Positions 36,081-44,629 of a stretch of DNA of 64,000 bases are shown piece after piece. A program made the translations under genes and the position numbers. Origin of the DNA: Clostridiales bacterium (GTDB lineage Bacteria; Bacillota; Clostridia; Oscillospirales; Oscillospiraceae); assembly GCA_902362775.1 (NCBI GenBank), contig CABIXV010000003.1:62001-126000 (forward strand), written 5' to 3'. The first letter of the stretch is position 1, and every line of letters begins with the position of its first letter. Below the pieces are notes generated by a model. It did not search any database and was not told where the DNA came from. It worked only from the letters and a program-made list of their open reading frames with translations.

Positions 36081-36530
36081 CTACTGCATCCTCCCCCCCT
36101 CACAAAACTCTTCCAGACGGTCAATGGTTTTCTGCTGCTCTGGCTCCACACAGGTATGAGCAATACTTATGTACTATTCACCACAGTCTCTAAAAGCACT
36201 ACCCGGAATATAGATCACATGATCTTTCGTCAAAAGTGTCTTACAGAATTCCCAACTAGATATACTAAAGAACCAATTGCACAAAATGCACTGGAGGGGA
36301 GGTGCCAGTGAATTCCTTCAATCTTCTTCAGACCTTTCTGCAGAATCTATTTTCGTGCCCCCAAAATATCCCGAAGCTACTTACATAATTCCAACGATCC
36401 AGTACAGCAGAGTCCGTGCACTGGGCCGGAATATTAGAGCAAGCATAAATTCTTTCCCGCAACTTCACATTCCACTCTACAATCTCCGAAGCTGCTACAT
36501 ACCTCGATCTGCTATTTCAGGCGACCATGT
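36081..36530 (-). pseudogene. decayed C-terminal half of an aminotransferase
   Basis: Segments in changing frames reconstruct a class I/II aminotransferase: VEWNVKLRERIYACSN, AQCTDSAVLDRWNY, KGLKKIEGIHWHLPSSAF, FCKTLLTKDHVIYIPGSAF and then an in-frame TAG before YISIAHTCVEPEQQKTIDRL. Frameshifts lie near 36250 and 36385. The N-terminal half, including the PLP lysine, is missing. It stands just upstream of the symporter gene. Confidence 0.8.
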
Positions 36531-36844
36531 ACTTATTAGTGAGTCTATAAGTTTGACTGGTAAAAGGATATAGGCTGGTTTGCATACAGCATATCTCATT
36601 TAATTATTTTCATATTATGAAATATATTATCTTATTATGGAATCAATGTTTTTGCTTATTTTAATATCAGTCAATATAAAATGTCAATGCTAATATCATA
36701 ATATTTTTTCTTTTTGTATGATCTGTCAAATTGACACTAAAAATTTGTTAAAGTCGTGAAGGAGAAAGTTGGCAGCTTTTTTTCTGGATTAATGTTTTCT
36801 TGAAACCAAGGCATAATATCGCTCTGGTGAAGTCTGCTGTTTGT
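36531..36844. other. AT-rich spacer
   Basis: Highly AT-rich (notably 36590-36730). I see no gene. It may hold the promoter of the symporter cluster, but no pair of boxes stands out. Confidence 0.5.
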
Positions 36845-37051
36845 ATGCTGCAGAATCAAATGTTTACTCAGACCATTACCGAGAATGGTGTCATTATCAT
36901 ACAGAATTTCTCCATTGAAGTTCTTCCTTTTCTCACCTATGATATGATGTCTACTATTAGTTCGGCTTTGACTCTTGTTATCGTTCTTCTGCTGGCCGGA
37001 GTGGTGATCTGGTTGAGGAAACTAAGCCATCGCAATTCAAAGGAGCATTAA
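36845..37051 (+). CDS. possible small single-pass membrane protein
   Basis: A 68-codon frame from ATG 36845 (an upstream TTG at 36800 is also in frame) ends at the terminator stem. The C-terminal half has one clear helix (ALTLVIVLLLAGVVIWL) and a basic tail. No convincing ribosome site is visible for either start, so it may be a remnant or not expressed. Confidence 0.35.
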   Translation: MLQNQMFTQTITENGVIIIQNFSIEVLPFLTYDMMSTISSALTLVIVLLLAGVVIWLRKLSHRNSKEH

Positions 37052-37086
37052 AAAAGCACCCAAAGTAGATACTTTGGGTGCTTTTT
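37051..37086. terminator. bidirectional terminator
   Basis: Perfect 16-bp stem AAAAAGCACCCAAAGT / ACTTTGGGTGCTTTTT with a 4-base loop. The A-run and T-run make it work on both strands; it serves the amidase gene on the - strand. Confidence 0.9.
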
Positions 37087-37097
37087 AATGGTATCTT

Positions 37098-37607
37098 TCA
37101 TCCCCATTGATATGTACCTAAGATATGGATACATCTTAGCTGTACATAAGGATAGGTGCTCAAGGGACGAAAATCCGTGTCCTGACTATGCGCGGCCACA
37201 AGAATAGAGCCCGGCCCATTCTCTCTTTTTATCTCTACCACGATTGGATTATGGCTAAATTCCTGATGTCCGGAGAAACGAAGCTGGATAAAATCGCCCG
37301 GTTCCACCTGCTCCAGCAGGACCTCTCTCCCAAATGGACCGGGTGTCTTTTGCTTCCTCGTTAAAAAGTTAAAAAAATAAGGTACCCCTGTCCACGCCGG
37401 AGCCCTGTCTTTCCCGCTGTTGTAGTACCAGCCAAAGGTGGGTGTGAAGTTCATGACTCCAGCCCCGGCATAGAGGCACTGGGAAGCAAAGTTAGTACAA
37501 TCCCCTCCTAATTCATCGAAATTCATATATTTAGGGTTTCTTTCATAGGCCCAGCGGTGCGCATAGGCAACTCCAGCAAAACGGTCATAAGGTATGATTT
37601 TTATCAT
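37098..37607 (-). CDS. putative amidase-domain protein (Amidase_6)
   Basis: 169 residues made almost only of the CHAP-like putative amidase domain. YDRFAGVAYAHRWA is followed by GGDCTNFASQCLYAG with the catalytic Cys37. SHNPIVVEI and AAHSQDTD supply the His. No signal peptide is visible, so action may be in the cytoplasm or during sporulation. GGAGGAAG directly precedes the ATG. Confidence 0.82.
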   Translation of the reverse strand: MIKIIPYDRFAGVAYAHRWAYERNPKYMNFDELGGDCTNFASQCLYAGAGVMNFTPTFGWYYNSGKDRAPAWTGVPYFFNFLTRKQKTPGPFGREVLLEQVEPGDFIQLRFSGHQEFSHNPIVVEIKRENGPGSILVAAHSQDTDFRPLSTYPYVQLRCIHILGTYQWG

Positions 37608-37653
37608 TCTTCCTCCCCCCCTTCTCTCATCTTATGCAGAGAGATCAGAAAAG

Positions 37654-37685
37654 GGCCCCAGACCCGCCGTAGCGGATCTGGGGCC
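37654..37685 (-). terminator. fba terminator
   Basis: 14-bp GC-rich stem GGCCCCAGATCCGC / GCGGGTCTGGGGCC (read on the - strand, one wobble) followed by CTTTTCT. Confidence 0.85.
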
Positions 37686-37707
37686 GGAGTCGTTGCTTTT
37701 TGAATTA

Positions 37708-38673
37708 TCAGGCCTTACCGTCGCAGCCCAAAACATCAATCAGCTTATGCTTAACCATAGCCTGGATAGCGGCACGGGCAGGCTTTAGATACTCACGGGG
37801 ATCAAACTTATCAGGGTGTTCAGCCATGAACTTGCGGATGGTTCCAGTCATGGCCAGACGCAGGTCGGAGTCAATATTGATCTTACACACAGCGCCACGG
37901 GCGGCCTGACGGAGCTGCTCCTCAGGAATACCGACGGCATCGGGCATCTTTCCGCCGTTCTCATTAATCATCTTGACAAACTCCTGCGGCACGGAAGAGG
38001 AGCCATGAAGCACAATGGGGAAGCCGGGCAGGCGCTTCACAACTTCATCCAAGATGTCAAATCGCAGGGGCGGAGGCACCAGTTCGCCCTTCTCGTTACG
38101 GGTGCACTGAGCGGCGGTGAACTTATAGGCGCCGTGACTGGTGCCGATAGCAATGGCCAAAGAGTCACAGCCAGTCTTGGACACAAACTCTTCCACCTCT
38201 TCGGGGCGGGTATAATGGGAGGCCTCAGCAGACACATTCACTTCGTCCTCAACGCCAGCCAGAGCGCCCAGCTCCGCCTCAACCACCACGCCGTGGTCAT
38301 GGGCGTACTCCACCACTTTCTTGGTGATCTCAATATTCTCGGCAAAGGGCTTGGAGCTGGCGTCGATCATAACGGAGGTAAAGCCGCCGTCAATACAGGA
38401 CTTACAGGTCTCAAAGCTGTCGCCATGATCCAGATGCAGGCAGATGGGCAGGCCGGTCTCAATCACAGCAGCCTCCACCAGCTTCATCAGATAGGTGTGG
38501 TTCGCATAAGCCCGGGCCCCTTTGGAGACCTGGAGGATCAGGGGAGCATTGACTTCCTTGGCAGCTTCGGTAATGCCCTGAACGATCTCCATGTTATTGA
38601 CGTTGAAAGCACCGATTGCGTAACCGCCATCATAGGCTTTCTTGAACATTTCTGTAGTAGTAACCAATGGCAT
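37708..38673 (-). CDS. fba: class II fructose-bisphosphate aldolase
   Basis: 321 residues. Cleaves fructose 1,6-bisphosphate in glycolysis with a zinc ion. Metal ligands and active-site residues are in LHLDHGDSFE, VVVEAELG, AIGTSHGAYKF and LHGSSSVP. The true start is the ATG at 38673 (MPLVTTTEM), 9 bases after AAGGAG. Codon use is strongly biased, as expected for an abundant enzyme. It is divergent from the phosphofructokinase gene. Confidence 0.96.
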   Translation of the reverse strand: MPLVTTTEMFKKAYDGGYAIGAFNVNNMEIVQGITEAAKEVNAPLILQVSKGARAYANHTYLMKLVEAAVIETGLPICLHLDHGDSFETCKSCIDGGFTSVMIDASSKPFAENIEITKKVVEYAHDHGVVVEAELGALAGVEDEVNVSAEASHYTRPEEVEEFVSKTGCDSLAIAIGTSHGAYKFTAAQCTRNEKGELVPPPLRFDILDEVVKRLPGFPIVLHGSSSVPQEFVKMINENGGKMPDAVGIPEEQLRQAARGAVCKINIDSDLRLAMTGTIRKFMAEHPDKFDPREYLKPARAAIQAMVKHKLIDVLGCDGKA

Positions 38674-38705
38674 AATTACCATCTCCTTTGAATTTGGTAA
38701 TCCTT

Positions 38706-38734
38706 ATTGTACCATTAACAGTTGATAATTACAA
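38706..38734 (-). promoter_or_regulatory. fba promoter
   Basis: On the - strand TTGTAA (38729-38734), 17-base spacer, TACAAT (38706-38711). Its upstream end overlaps the pfk promoter. Confidence 0.72.
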
Positions 38735-38750
38735 GTATCTGTGCTAGAAT
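38722..38750 (+). promoter_or_regulatory. promoter for the PPi-phosphofructokinase gene
   Basis: TTGATA (38722-38727), 17-base spacer, TAGAAT (38745-38750). The -35 box lies inside the spacer of the divergent fba promoter. Confidence 0.75.
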
Positions 38751-38815
38751 TTAGAAGAGAATTTCTGAGTTAAATCATTTTTCCACGTATTTTTATATTT
38801 AAGGAGGAAGCAAAC

Positions 38816-40057
38816 ATGGAGAAACTGACCGGAGCTTGTATCATTGGCCAGTCTGGCGGCCCCACCGCTGTCATCAACGCCAGCGCTCAGGGCGTCATCC
38901 AGACCGCTTTGAAGTCCGATTGCATTACCCGTGTTCTCGGTGCTGCCCATGGCATCAAAGGTGTACTGGAGGACAAGCTGTATGATATGTCCCAGGAGGA
39001 TCCCGCTGAACTGGATCTTCTAAAGTATACCCCCTCTTCCGCTTTGGGCTCCTGCCGCTACAAGCTGGCTGACCCCGACAAGGATGACACTGATTACAAG
39101 CGGATCCTTGAGATTTTCCAGAAGTACAACGTCCGCTACTTCTTCTACAATGGCGGCAATGACTCTATGGATACCTGCAATAAGATTTCTAAGTATATGC
39201 AGAAGGTAGGCTATGAGTGCCGCATCATGGGCGTGCCCAAGACAATTGATAACGACCTGAACGGCACAGACCACTGCCCCGGCTTCGCCTCTGCCGCCAA
39301 GTATATCGCCACCTCCTGCGCCGAGGTCTGGCAGGACGCCCACGTCTATGACACTGGCATGGTCACTGTCATTGAGATCATGGGCCGTCACGCCGGCTGG
39401 CTGGCCGGTTCGGCCGCTCTGGCTTCCCTCGCCGGCTGTGGTCCCGACCTTGTCTACCTGCCCGAAGTGGACTTCGATATGGACCGGTTCATCGCCGATG
39501 TCAAGAGCATCTATGATAAGACCGGCAAGTGCATGGTCGCTGTATCCGAGGGTATCCACTACGCCGATGGCCGGTTCGTGTCTGAGGCGGAAACCTCCGC
39601 CACCGACGGCTTCGGCCACGCTCAGTTGGGCGGCCTGGCCGTAATGCTGGCTGATGTCATCAAGAAGCACACTGGCGCCAAGGTCCGGGGAATCGAGCTC
39701 TCTCTGCTGCAGCGTTGTGCCTCCCACGCCGCCTCCAAGACCGATGTCGAAGAAGCCTGGCAGGCTGGCTCCGCTGCTGTTGAAGCCGCTGTGGCCGGCA
39801 CAACCGATAAGATGGTGGCCTTCAAATGCACCCGTGAAGGCGGCTATCAGTGCCAGACCTCTCTGGAGCCATTGGACATCGTGGCTAACTTCGAGAAGAA
39901 GGTCCCCCGTGAGTGGATCAACGAGGCCGGAAACGGCGTGGAGCAGCCCTTCATCGATTATGTACTCCCCCTAATCCAAGGCGAAACTAACGCTCCCAAG
40001 GAACATTCCCTCCCCCGCTTCGCCCATCTGAAGAAAGTGCTGACCACTGATATGTAA
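38816..40057 (+). CDS. pfp: PPi-type 6-phosphofructokinase
   Basis: 413 residues. Phosphorylates fructose 6-phosphate. Residues 113-117 read GGNDS, with Asp where ATP enzymes have Gly-Asp-Gly-Thr (GGDGT), and PKTIDND (141-147) carries the Lys typical of pyrophosphate-dependent enzymes. PPi is therefore the likely phosphoryl donor and the step is reversible. AAGGAGG lies 8 bases ahead. Codon bias is strong, as for fba. Confidence 0.93.
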   Translation: MEKLTGACIIGQSGGPTAVINASAQGVIQTALKSDCITRVLGAAHGIKGVLEDKLYDMSQEDPAELDLLKYTPSSALGSCRYKLADPDKDDTDYKRILEIFQKYNVRYFFYNGGNDSMDTCNKISKYMQKVGYECRIMGVPKTIDNDLNGTDHCPGFASAAKYIATSCAEVWQDAHVYDTGMVTVIEIMGRHAGWLAGSAALASLAGCGPDLVYLPEVDFDMDRFIADVKSIYDKTGKCMVAVSEGIHYADGRFVSEAETSATDGFGHAQLGGLAVMLADVIKKHTGAKVRGIELSLLQRCASHAASKTDVEEAWQAGSAAVEAAVAGTTDKMVAFKCTREGGYQCQTSLEPLDIVANFEKKVPREWINEAGNGVEQPFIDYVLPLIQGETNAPKEHSLPRFAHLKKVLTTDM

Positions 40058-40067
40058 TCTAAAATAT

Positions 40068-40104
40068 AATCAGCCCCGGAGCTGCTCTCCGGGGCTGATT
40101 TTTT
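40068..40104. terminator. bidirectional terminator
   Basis: 14-bp stem AATCAGCCCCGGAG / CTCCGGGGCTGATT with a 5-base loop and T tail. It also abuts the stop of the AI-2E family gene. Confidence 0.92.
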
Positions 40105-41377
40105 ATTCCTTATGACCATTTGGCAGGGACATGGGGCCTGTACGCCCCATATACACCTCTGTTTCAGTTGGCAGCTTATGACGGCGCAGGCCATAGCAGA
40201 CCAGCCGCCTGATTATACTGTAGATCATAGCAAATACTGGCACTCCCAGCACCATCCCAGCAAAACCAAACAGTCCGCCAAACAGAATAATAGAAAACAA
40301 GACCCAGAAAGAGGCCAACCCGGTAGACTCACCCAAGATCTTAGGACCCAGGATATTTCCGTCAAACTGCTGAAGCACTAAAACAAAAATGGCAAAATAT
40401 ATGCTCTGGATGGGATCGATGATAAAGATCAGCAGGATACAGGGAATCGCTCCAATGAATGGACCAAAAAAGGGAATCACATTGGTCACACCAATGATGG
40501 TCGCAACCAAAGCTGGATAGGGAAAGTGAAAGAGATTACAACAGGCCAGACAAATAATTCCGATAATGAGAGAATCCAACAGCTTTCCATTAATAAACCC
40601 ACTCATGATGCGGTAGGCTTCTCTCGTTTCAGACACAATCAAATCAGCGTGGTCTGTACGGAAGATACTGTAAACAATCTTCTTACTCTGAGCAGCAAAC
40701 GTGTCCTTCCGAACAAGGAGATAGACAGAAACAATGATGGCAATCAACAGGTCCTTGATCAGCAGTAAGGCAGCCAACAAAATAGCGGATACACCGGACA
40801 CAACTCCGGTAATGTTCGGTAGGACCGTAGCTCGCAGCCAGTCCAGCGTGGAGGACACCGACTCTAAATTGGGCAGGATATCTGAGGAGAGCCACTGCTC
40901 CAGAGAGGTGGCCGCCGAGTTATAGATAGGCATGATAGCGGACTGTATCTCTGGATTGTCCTCCAGGAAGGTTAACAACCACACCTGGGCGCTCTCAATG
41001 TACTCTGGGAAAGCCATGACCAATCCGACGATGCTGTCATATACCTGGGGAATTACCATGGCCAGCAGCAGATACAGCAGGATAAAGGCAACCAGCAGAC
41101 TCAAGACGATGGATATTATAGATAAAAATCGGACATCGTTCTTGTTTTTCAGCTTCTGATTTGGTGTCATGGCCAACATATGCCTTTGGATTGGCAGCAA
41201 CAGAAAGGCCAGTATCATCCCCATAAAAATAGGGCGCAGGATATGTGACAGCGTCGTGAAAAAAGCACGGACCGAGGCTGCGTTGAAGATCAGGAAAAAC
41301 AGTAAAATTGCCGCGGCCACCACACAAAAGGCCGTGACTCCCGCCGCGATAAATGGCCCGTACTTCTCTCTCTTCAA
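40103..41377 (-). CDS. AI-2E family transporter (PerM/UPF0118)
   Basis: 424 residues with about eight membrane helices in the family pattern: two N-terminal helices, a soluble insert (about 120-215), then helices including GVTNVIPFFGPFIGAIPCILL and GKLLDSLIIGII. Members export autoinducer-2, act as Na+/H+ antiporters, or have unknown roles. Start is TTG 41377 with GGGTGGG upstream. It faces the pfp gene across a shared terminator. Confidence 0.85.
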   Translation of the reverse strand: MKREKYGPFIAAGVTAFCVVAAAILLFFLIFNAASVRAFFTTLSHILRPIFMGMILAFLLLPIQRHMLAMTPNQKLKNKNDVRFLSIISIVLSLLVAFILLYLLLAMVIPQVYDSIVGLVMAFPEYIESAQVWLLTFLEDNPEIQSAIMPIYNSAATSLEQWLSSDILPNLESVSSTLDWLRATVLPNITGVVSGVSAILLAALLLIKDLLIAIIVSVYLLVRKDTFAAQSKKIVYSIFRTDHADLIVSETREAYRIMSGFINGKLLDSLIIGIICLACCNLFHFPYPALVATIIGVTNVIPFFGPFIGAIPCILLIFIIDPIQSIYFAIFVLVLQQFDGNILGPKILGESTGLASFWVLFSIILFGGLFGFAGMVLGVPVFAMIYSIIRRLVCYGLRRHKLPTETEVYMGRTGPMSLPNGHKE

Positions 41378-41478
41378 ACAAGCCCACCCGCTTTCTTCTT
41401 GATCGTTATTTTCATTATATCGTATTTTCTTCTCCCCCGCTACTCTTTCTTAAAAGTTTCACAAAACTTTAATGATTG

Positions 41479-41508
41479 AAAATGGCCGCCCATAGGGACG
41501 GCCATTTT
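41479..41508 (-). terminator. terminator after the aspartate aminotransferase gene
   Basis: AAAATGGCCG...CGGCCATTTT stem, T-rich on the - strand, 10 bases past the stop. Confidence 0.8.
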
Positions 41509-41517
41509 TCATCGTAT

Positions 41518-42717
41518 TCAGATTGTCTCTCCCGCCAGGAATCGCTCCAGACGGTCCAGTCCCTCTTTGATGTTCTCCATAGAGGTGGCATAGGACCAGC
41601 GGACAAAATTCGGCGCCGCAAAGCCGGTCCCGGGGACAACCGCCACCTTCCCGTACTTCAGGAAGAGGTTTCCGAAGTCATCAGAGTCTTTAATCACCGT
41701 ACCATGGAGCTCTTTTCCAATGAGCTTCTCAATGTTCATCATCACATAGAAAGCGCCCTCAGGCTTGATGCAGCTGACCCCCTCAATCTGATTCATCCGT
41801 TCCACCATATAGTTGCGCCGCTCCTCAAAGGCCTTGCGCATCTCCTCAATGGAGTCTTGAGAAGCGGAGAGTGCGAGAGCCGAGGCTTTCTGAGAGATAG
41901 AGCAGGGGGAGCCAGTGGAATGGCTGAGGAAATTGGCGATGACCTTTGCAATCTTGGCGGGGGCAGCCACATAGCCAATTCGCCAGCCGGTCATGGCATA
42001 GGACTTGGACACGCCGTTAATCAGCAGGGTGCGCTCTTTAATATCCTCGCCTAAGGCAGCCAGGCTGACAAACTGTCCGCCGTCATAGACCAGCCCGTAG
42101 TAGATTTCGTCAGAGATGACATAAATATCCTGCTCCACACAGACCTTAGAGATGGCCTCCAGCTCCTGGCGGCTATACATCATGCCAGTGGGGTTTGATG
42201 GGTTGTTAAGGATCATACATTTGGTCTTTGGGGTGATGGCGGCGGCCAGCTTCTCTGGCGTAATCTTGAAATTCTCTGCCTCGGTAGCCTCTACCACAAC
42301 CGGAACACCGCCCACCATACGAATCAGCTCGATATAACTGACCCAGTAGGGAGCGGGCAAGATGACCTCATCCCCTGGATTGACAAGCGCGCGGAGGGCC
42401 ACATAGACACAGGGCTTCGCGCCGTTAGACACAGCGATCTGGGTATATTCATAGTCTACACCGCAGTCCTCCTTCAGCCGCTGGCAGACAGCCTTGCGCA
42501 GCTCAATGGTGCCGGCTGCAGGGGTATATTTCGTTTCGTTGTTCCGAATGGCCTGGATACCAGCCTCCTTAATATAATCAGGGGTGGGGAAGTCAGGCTC
42601 TCCAGCACCAAAGCCGATGACATTCTGCCCCTCCGCCTTCATCTGCTTAAACATAGCGTCGATGGCCATAGTAGTAGAGGGCTCCACTGCCAGGGCGATC
42701 TTAGACAGTTCCTTCAT
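41518..42717 (-). CDS. aspartate-type aminotransferase
   Basis: 399 residues of the class I aminotransferase Ib (AspB-like) group. Blocks are GFGAGEPDFPTP, KYTPAAGTIELR, LNNPSNPTGMMY, DEIYYGLVYDG, the PLP lysine in NGVSKSYAMTGWRIGY and the C-terminal Arg in FVRWSYA. AGGAGG lies 9 bases before ATG. It is separated from leuB by 174 bases, so it is probably its own unit. The substrate is likely aspartate. Confidence 0.92.
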   Translation of the reverse strand: MKELSKIALAVEPSTTMAIDAMFKQMKAEGQNVIGFGAGEPDFPTPDYIKEAGIQAIRNNETKYTPAAGTIELRKAVCQRLKEDCGVDYEYTQIAVSNGAKPCVYVALRALVNPGDEVILPAPYWVSYIELIRMVGGVPVVVEATEAENFKITPEKLAAAITPKTKCMILNNPSNPTGMMYSRQELEAISKVCVEQDIYVISDEIYYGLVYDGGQFVSLAALGEDIKERTLLINGVSKSYAMTGWRIGYVAAPAKIAKVIANFLSHSTGSPCSISQKASALALSASQDSIEEMRKAFEERRNYMVERMNQIEGVSCIKPEGAFYVMMNIEKLIGKELHGTVIKDSDDFGNLFLKYGKVAVVPGTGFAAPNFVRWSYATSMENIKEGLDRLERFLAGETI

Positions 42718-42854
42718 ATCATGTGTCCTCCTTCAACCTCTCATTCTGAGGCCCAATTTTTGCAACGCATATTATATTCGATTACGATCTAAAATGCAAG
42801 AGAAAAAAATTAATTTTGCAATTTCTACTAATTGCCTCCGGGAAAGAGAAACAA

Positions 42855-42882
42855 AAAGAGACCTGGCGAACCAGATCTCTTT
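42855..42882 (-). terminator. leu operon terminator
   Basis: 12-bp stem AAAGAGATCTGG / CCAGGTCTCTTT (one wobble) closed by a TTCG tetraloop and followed by TT on the - strand, 10 bases past leuB. Confidence 0.85.
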
Positions 42883-42891
42883 CTTCTATTT

Positions 42892-43968
42892 TTATAGTTT
42901 CCTTCGGATTAGCTCTCCCATCTGAACCGTGCCAATGGTCTGCTCTCCCGACTTCGCAATATCCTGGGTCCGCCAGCCCTCAGCCAGCACGGCATCTACC
43001 GCCTGTTCGATAGCATCAGCCTCATGTGGAAGATGGAAGGAATAGCGGAACATCATCCCCACAGAAAGGATCGTTGCGATTGGATTAGCCTTATCTTGAC
43101 CGGCGATATCCGGGGCAGAGCCATGAATCGGCTCATATAGGCCGGGGGCAGTATCACCGATGGATGCAGAAGGCAGCAGTCCGATGGAGCCGGTGACCAT
43201 AGATGCCTCGTCGGAAAGGATGTCACCAAACATATTTTCTGTGACCACCACGTCAAACTGGCTGGGGTCCTTCACCAACTGCATGGCGGCATTGTCTACC
43301 AGTACATCCTCATATTCTACATCAGAGTACTCCTCTGAAAGACGGTGCATGATAGACCGCCACAGGCGGGAGGTCTCCAACACATTGGCCTTATCTACAC
43401 TGGATACCTTGTGGCGGCGCAGGCGGGCCAGCTCAAAAGCCCGGCGTCCGATACGCTCGATCTCCATCTGGGAGTAAGCCATCCGGTCAGATGCCTCCTC
43501 ACCCCTGTCCTCAGTTTGATACCGCTCCCGCTTGCCAAAATAGATGCCGCCTGTCAATTCCCGCACCATCATCAGATCGATGCCCTTTTCCGCCGTCTCT
43601 TTCTTCAGGGGGCAGGCGTCCGCCAAGGCGGGGCGCAGGGCGGCGGGGCGTAGGTTGGCATACAGCCCCAGGTCTTTGCGGATGGACAGCAGGGCGGTCT
43701 CCGGCCGCTTCTCCGGGTCGGAGGCGTGGCCCCACTTGGGGCCGCCCACCGCGCCTAACAGCACAGCGTCACAGGCCTTGCACTTCTCGGCGGTGCCTTC
43801 GGGGTAGCTCTTGCCCACCGCGTCGATGGCGCAGCCACCCATCAGCACATCCTCAAAGGAGAAGCTGTGGCCAAATTTCTTGCCTACGGCCTCCATGACT
43901 TTGACGGCCTCGCCAACCACCTCTGGGCCGATGCCGTCGCCCCGGATCAGGGCGATCTTAAAGTTCAT
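42892..43968 (-). CDS. leuB: 3-isopropylmalate dehydrogenase
   Basis: 358 residues. Oxidises 3-isopropylmalate in leucine synthesis. Family blocks are IALIRGDGIGPEV, the substrate arginines in LGLYANLRP and VRELTGGIYFG, KANVLETSRLWR, NMFGDILSDEASMVTGSIGLLPSAS and EPIHGSAPDIAGQDKANP. The ATG overlaps the leuD stop (ATGA). Confidence 0.97.
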   Translation of the reverse strand: MNFKIALIRGDGIGPEVVGEAVKVMEAVGKKFGHSFSFEDVLMGGCAIDAVGKSYPEGTAEKCKACDAVLLGAVGGPKWGHASDPEKRPETALLSIRKDLGLYANLRPAALRPALADACPLKKETAEKGIDLMMVRELTGGIYFGKRERYQTEDRGEEASDRMAYSQMEIERIGRRAFELARLRRHKVSSVDKANVLETSRLWRSIMHRLSEEYSDVEYEDVLVDNAAMQLVKDPSQFDVVVTENMFGDILSDEASMVTGSIGLLPSASIGDTAPGLYEPIHGSAPDIAGQDKANPIATILSVGMMFRYSFHLPHEADAIEQAVDAVLAEGWRTQDIAKSGEQTIGTVQMGELIRRKL

Positions 43969-44450
43969 TTCGCTACCCCCCGCTCCTTCAGTGAGTTGAG
44001 CAGTCCGCCGCTCCGGATGATCCCTTCAATAAACTCCGGGAAGGGGGCGGCCTGATAGGTCTTGCCGGTGGTCTGATCGGTGATGACTCCGGTGGCAAAG
44101 TCCACGTCCACCTGGTCCCCGGCCTGGATCTCCTCCGCCGCCTGGGCGCACTCCACGATAGGCAGCCCGATGTTGATGGCGTTGCGGTAGAAGATACGGG
44201 CAAAGGAGGGGGCGATGACACATTTTACTTTGCAGGATTTGATGGCCAGAGGGGCGTGCTCCCGGCTGGAGCCGCAGCCGAAGTTGGGACCGGCTACGAT
44301 AATGTCGCCGGGCTGGACAGAGGACGCGAATCCAGCGTCGATGTCCTCCATACAATGGGAGGCCAGAGCGGCGGGGCTGGGGTCGTTCAAATGCCGGGCG
44401 GGGATGATCACGTCAGTGTCCACGTTGGCGCCGTATTTATATACTTTCAT
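43965..44450 (-). CDS. leuD: 3-isopropylmalate dehydratase small subunit
   Basis: 161 residues, the swivelling subunit that completes the LeuC active site. GANVDTDVIIPARHL and GPNFGCGSSREHAPLAIK carry the conserved Asp/Arg and the GCGSSRE substrate loop. It is the short (archaeal/clostridial) form of about 160 residues. It lies 179 bases after leuC and overlaps leuB. Confidence 0.96.
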   Translation of the reverse strand: MKVYKYGANVDTDVIIPARHLNDPSPAALASHCMEDIDAGFASSVQPGDIIVAGPNFGCGSSREHAPLAIKSCKVKCVIAPSFARIFYRNAINIGLPIVECAQAAEEIQAGDQVDVDFATGVITDQTTGKTYQAAPFPEFIEGIIRSGGLLNSLKERGVAK

Positions 44451-44629
44451 AGGAGTTGTTCCTTTCTGTTCAAAGTCAAAGGAGTCCGTTGTCGTTAGGA
44501 GTTAAGAATGAGAAACACATGGTGTCCTTTCGCTCCAGAAGCTCAAGGCAGGTTTTACCAAGCTGTGTGCTCCCTGGTGATCCCTAACTTCTAAATTTTA
44601 ATGCAAACCTCAATAAAAGGCTTTGCTTT
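44451..44629 (-). other. leuC-leuD spacer
   Basis: 179 bases without a frame of note. A short GTTAGG / CCTAAC pair and a weak A/T-flanked hairpin near 44612-44630 might tune leuD expression, but neither is strong. Confidence 0.35.

Noticed and set aside
37816..38691. A 291-codon + strand frame opposite fba
   Set aside because: Antisense shadow; fba on the other strand carries all catalytic motifs.
39020..39727. A 235-codon - strand frame inside the phosphofructokinase gene
   Set aside because: Shadow of strongly biased codons in pfp; no ribosome site and no known family.
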